Assembly: GCF_008642275.1 (NCBI RefSeq)
Contig: NZ_CP029189.1
Location: 5,686,001-5,750,000, forward strand
Length of the DNA: 64,000 bases
Source of the DNA: Streptomyces venezuelae
GTDB lineage: Bacteria; Actinomycetota; Actinomycetes; Streptomycetales; Streptomycetaceae
Direction of reading: 5' to 3'
Shown: positions 63,001-64,000 of the stretch, one piece after another
Position numbering within the stretch: position 1 is the stretch's first letter
Layout of the letters: each line of letters starts with the position of its first letter
Notes under the pieces: model-generated
The model's database searches: none
Seen by the model: the letters and a program-made list of their open reading frames with translations, nothing else
What the model was told of the DNA's origin: nothing
Program-made: the position numbers and the translations under genes

Positions 63001-63907
63001 ACCGCAGCAGCCGCTGAGGATCGATGCCGTTCCCGGCGTCCTCGGACACCAGCCGACGTGCCTTCAGCAGTGCGGGAGAGACCCCGCCCCGGGTGTCGGC
63101 CCGGGCGGCATCGCGCGGCGCGTCGGGAAGGCGTACCGGGCGGGCTACCGAGCGGGCGAAGGGAAGCGAACGGGTCGCCCGGATCGTGGACTTGGTCGGC
63201 CGCTGCTCCTCGGGAACACCCTTGATCACCATTTGTGCGGTCAGGTACTCGAAGAGGTCGTCCGGGGTGATCCAGCCGCCTTCCTTGATCCGCCCGCTCC
63301 TCAGGCCCTCCACGATCTCCCCGGTGAACCGGGAAGTGCCGAGGGAGGAGCCTTCCGGAGCCATGGCGGACGCGGCCTGGAGTGCGTCGGACGCGGTGAT
63401 GAAGTACACGCCGCCAGGGCGGAGCAGCGTACTGGGCGCGGGCGGCGCAGCGGTGTCCGCACCGCCCTTGGCCGTCCAGCCCTGGACGACGGACCCGCTG
63501 GAGCAGCAGTCCAGCAGGACCAGTTTGGACGAAGCCCGGCAGGACTGCAGCATCCGCTCCAGGAACTCGGCGGGGACCGCCGTGCCCGGCAGGTCGTCCG
63601 GATCGGCGTCCCGGGTCAGGAAGTACAACTGCCCGTCCGCCTCGCAGAACTGGCCATGGCCGCTGAAGTACAACAGGGCCGTCTCGCTGGACTGCCGCTC
63701 TTCCAGGAACTGCTCGACGGCGTACAGCATTTCGGCGCGGGTCGGCTCGGCGACCATCGCGCAGTCGTTGTACATGCCGATCTCGGTGCTCTCCAGCACC
63801 GCCCGCATGTAGTGCAGGTCCGCGCGGACGGGCGGCAGGTCGTGGTAGCGGTCGCTGTCGTACATGGATACGCCGATGAGCATGGCGTACCGGTCATTCT
63901 CGCTCAC
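60020..63907 (-). CDS. Caspase-like peptidase fused to SF1 helicase and nuclease-like domain
   Basis: The 1,295 residues start with a caspase-fold (peptidase C14) domain, about 1-235. Catalytic His84 lies in LLYFSGHGQ and the nucleophile is Cys135 in LLDCCSSGS (D-x-C-x-S-G). After a linker of about 300 residues comes a UPF1-like helicase with GPPGTGKSEVV near 580, VVIDEASQCSTPS near 892, DEHYRCHPQI and NVAVTRAKSQL. The last 100 residues (EYLGTLGISGLERAAVVGG, then DLVFTVNGENTAVLID) look like a degenerate PD-(D/E)XK nuclease. Prokaryotic caspases linked to nucleic-acid sensors are associated with suicide defence. GTG at 63907 overlaps the stop of an upstream gene (GTGA). Confidence 0.85.
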   Translation of the reverse strand: MSENDRYAMLIGVSMYDSDRYHDLPPVRADLHYMRAVLESTEIGMYNDCAMVAEPTRAEMLYAVEQFLEERQSSETALLYFSGHGQFCEADGQLYFLTRDADPDDLPGTAVPAEFLERMLQSCRASSKLVLLDCCSSGSVVQGWTAKGGADTAAPPAPSTLLRPGGVYFITASDALQAASAMAPEGSSLGTSRFTGEIVEGLRSGRIKEGGWITPDDLFEYLTAQMVIKGVPEEQRPTKSTIRATRSLPFARSVARPVRLPDAPRDAARADTRGGVSPALLKARRLVSEDAGNGIDPQRLLRYYAHCLGAQAATGMLPDRDGGRGSAYFLLGQGPESIQSGLEHSFPAPGQLPKPRSTGAQADGAGLQEYWYGYPAITLPERGEDGRRRTAVRIAPLLVQPMELAPDEGGRDLLRPSGVPSLHSGVITELLSDDEASELLAHWQPSWQEGNGTQMVKAVRELLTELGVPELEPLDLASLSERSVMNSLRPGAHNAAVLLAPSGMERVATEGLVDNLLQMSTCVGQIAGTALEALLAGDDRRTGTDHDATTVTVVAPGPCNESQEQVISSAMTRRLTVATGPPGTGKSEVVTAVVTTAVAAGQSVLVASTNNEAVNVVAERCDEISPGLLMRTGNVEAREREAEKLAALLAEPVESPPRGSATVAGELRNRHARAAALRTEAAGRIGEEARLLELVRERARRADALALPVRLLESAWSAQERAALARWEERARRAAGAGWLTLGGWRRGRALRAFMAASGNDGPGASWPAWSSERQVPPELLLGLAEAVAVERALRELVPAHLAWDEEALKRARLDSSDASSAVSKELARSVAAEAMARGRSLMNQRLQTLRRRSGVQKSQRNLMAHLKAWAISTHSVRQLELAPKLFDLVVIDEASQCSTPSVLPLLFRAKRALIIGDPMQLGHIPGISPEQERQARVRAGLTAAQLEDHRLAYHVYASYHAAAQHGEAALLLDEHYRCHPQIADVVNGYCYAGQLQVLTDVRRQIPPVDPTGAADPAPVLGWVDVPYGESASGSGGRSWRNQAEADQVRRTVDELLARLPEDATVGVVTPFRAQKEALARVWAGDDRVRVGTVHAFQGGQRDVMVLSPVATDNTPPKTTHWVSSQVNLWNVAVTRAKSQLITVGSHRFWQGQAGLPSLLAERSTVLRAGASTDEDIDAGPTPGPGIREELADQLQEYLGTLGISGLERAAVVGGHTVDLVFTVNGENTAVLIDTGPAPGQDPARHLRLTHARGDLLVGLPSGGRGAKPAPVARAVRLPAWRVAAGPALLDRLFA

Positions 63908-64000
63908 TGCGCGACCGGCCCCGCCTCGCCGCCGTCCTCGCCCTCGTCCCCGGCCTCGGCCGCACCGCCGGCGAGGAACCGGTCGATCAGCTCGCTGTCG
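63904..64000 (-). CDS. C-terminal end of the gene coupled to the caspase-helicase (partial)
   Basis: Only the last 31 residues are in the window, beginning DSELIDRFLAGG and followed by an acidic Gly/Glu/Asp tail ending GPVAQ. Its stop overlaps the GTG of the caspase-helicase gene (GTGA), so it is the upstream partner in the same transcript. The family cannot be told from this fragment; the full gene lies beyond base 64000. Confidence 0.65.
   Translation of the reverse strand, partial: DSELIDRFLAGGAAEAGDEGEDGGEAGPVAQ

Overview
The window is chromosomal DNA of a Streptomyces-type actinomycete. It has very high G+C, strong third-position G/C bias, frequent GTG starts and ATGA/GTGA start-stop overlaps. 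It also carries an actinobacterial gene series: sepH, a DUF4193 protein, DUF3093, dut-DUF3710, kdpDE, an OB-fold/DUF3159 pair and paired TrkA genes. All assignments come from reading the sequence and translations; no database search was run.

Left part (1-26.4 kb) is core chromosome. It holds a truncated MFS transporter, a two-module VOC protein, a rhodanese, the cell-division protein SepH, a membrane protein of unknown role, a lactone/alditol-type FAD oxidase overlapping an MFS exporter, ferrochelatase with a candidate iron box, and an inositol-monophosphatase-like enzyme. These are followed by the CutR/CutS two-component system, the DUF4193 protein, a thioesterase-dut-DUF3710 run, and an apparent potassium block: KdpD/KdpE, an OB-fold protein, DUF3159, two TrkA (RCK) proteins and a KimA-like permease. 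The core ends with a TRAM-domain RNA m5U methyltransferase.

Right part (26.6-64 kb, running off the edge) is a defence island. It opens with a decayed copy of the 3' end of a giant helicase gene whose intact copy lies 26.5 kb away. Then come a RelE-like/UvrD helicase fusion divergent from a GmrSD-type (DUF262-DUF1524) protein carrying an alkyltransferase-like domain, and a two-gene unit of a DUF4365 nuclease-like protein plus an unknown protein. A complete class 1 DISARM set follows (drmD, drmMI, drmA, drmB, drmC). DISARM is split between drmMI and drmA by about 5.4 kb containing three small genes, a WhiJ-like XRE/DUF397 pair, a winged-helix protein and a 746-residue sigma-region-4/HARE-HTH-like protein. 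Two giant minus-strand proteins close the window: a DUF4011/SF1 helicase/nuclease/DUF3320 protein, and a caspase-SF1 helicase fusion translationally coupled to a further upstream gene that is cut by the window edge.

How the parts work together: DrmMI should mark host DNA while DrmA/B/C/D block unmodified phage DNA. The GmrSD-like, RelE-UvrD, DUF4011 and caspase-helicase genes look like independent anti-phage or abortive-infection modules stacked beside DISARM. The target-recognition part of drmMI has clearly lower G+C and different codon use, suggesting specificity exchange by recombination. The most novel-looking items are the alkyltransferase-like GmrSD fusion, the caspase-helicase fusion, the DUF4365/unknown pair and the sigma-r4/HARE-HTH protein inside DISARM.
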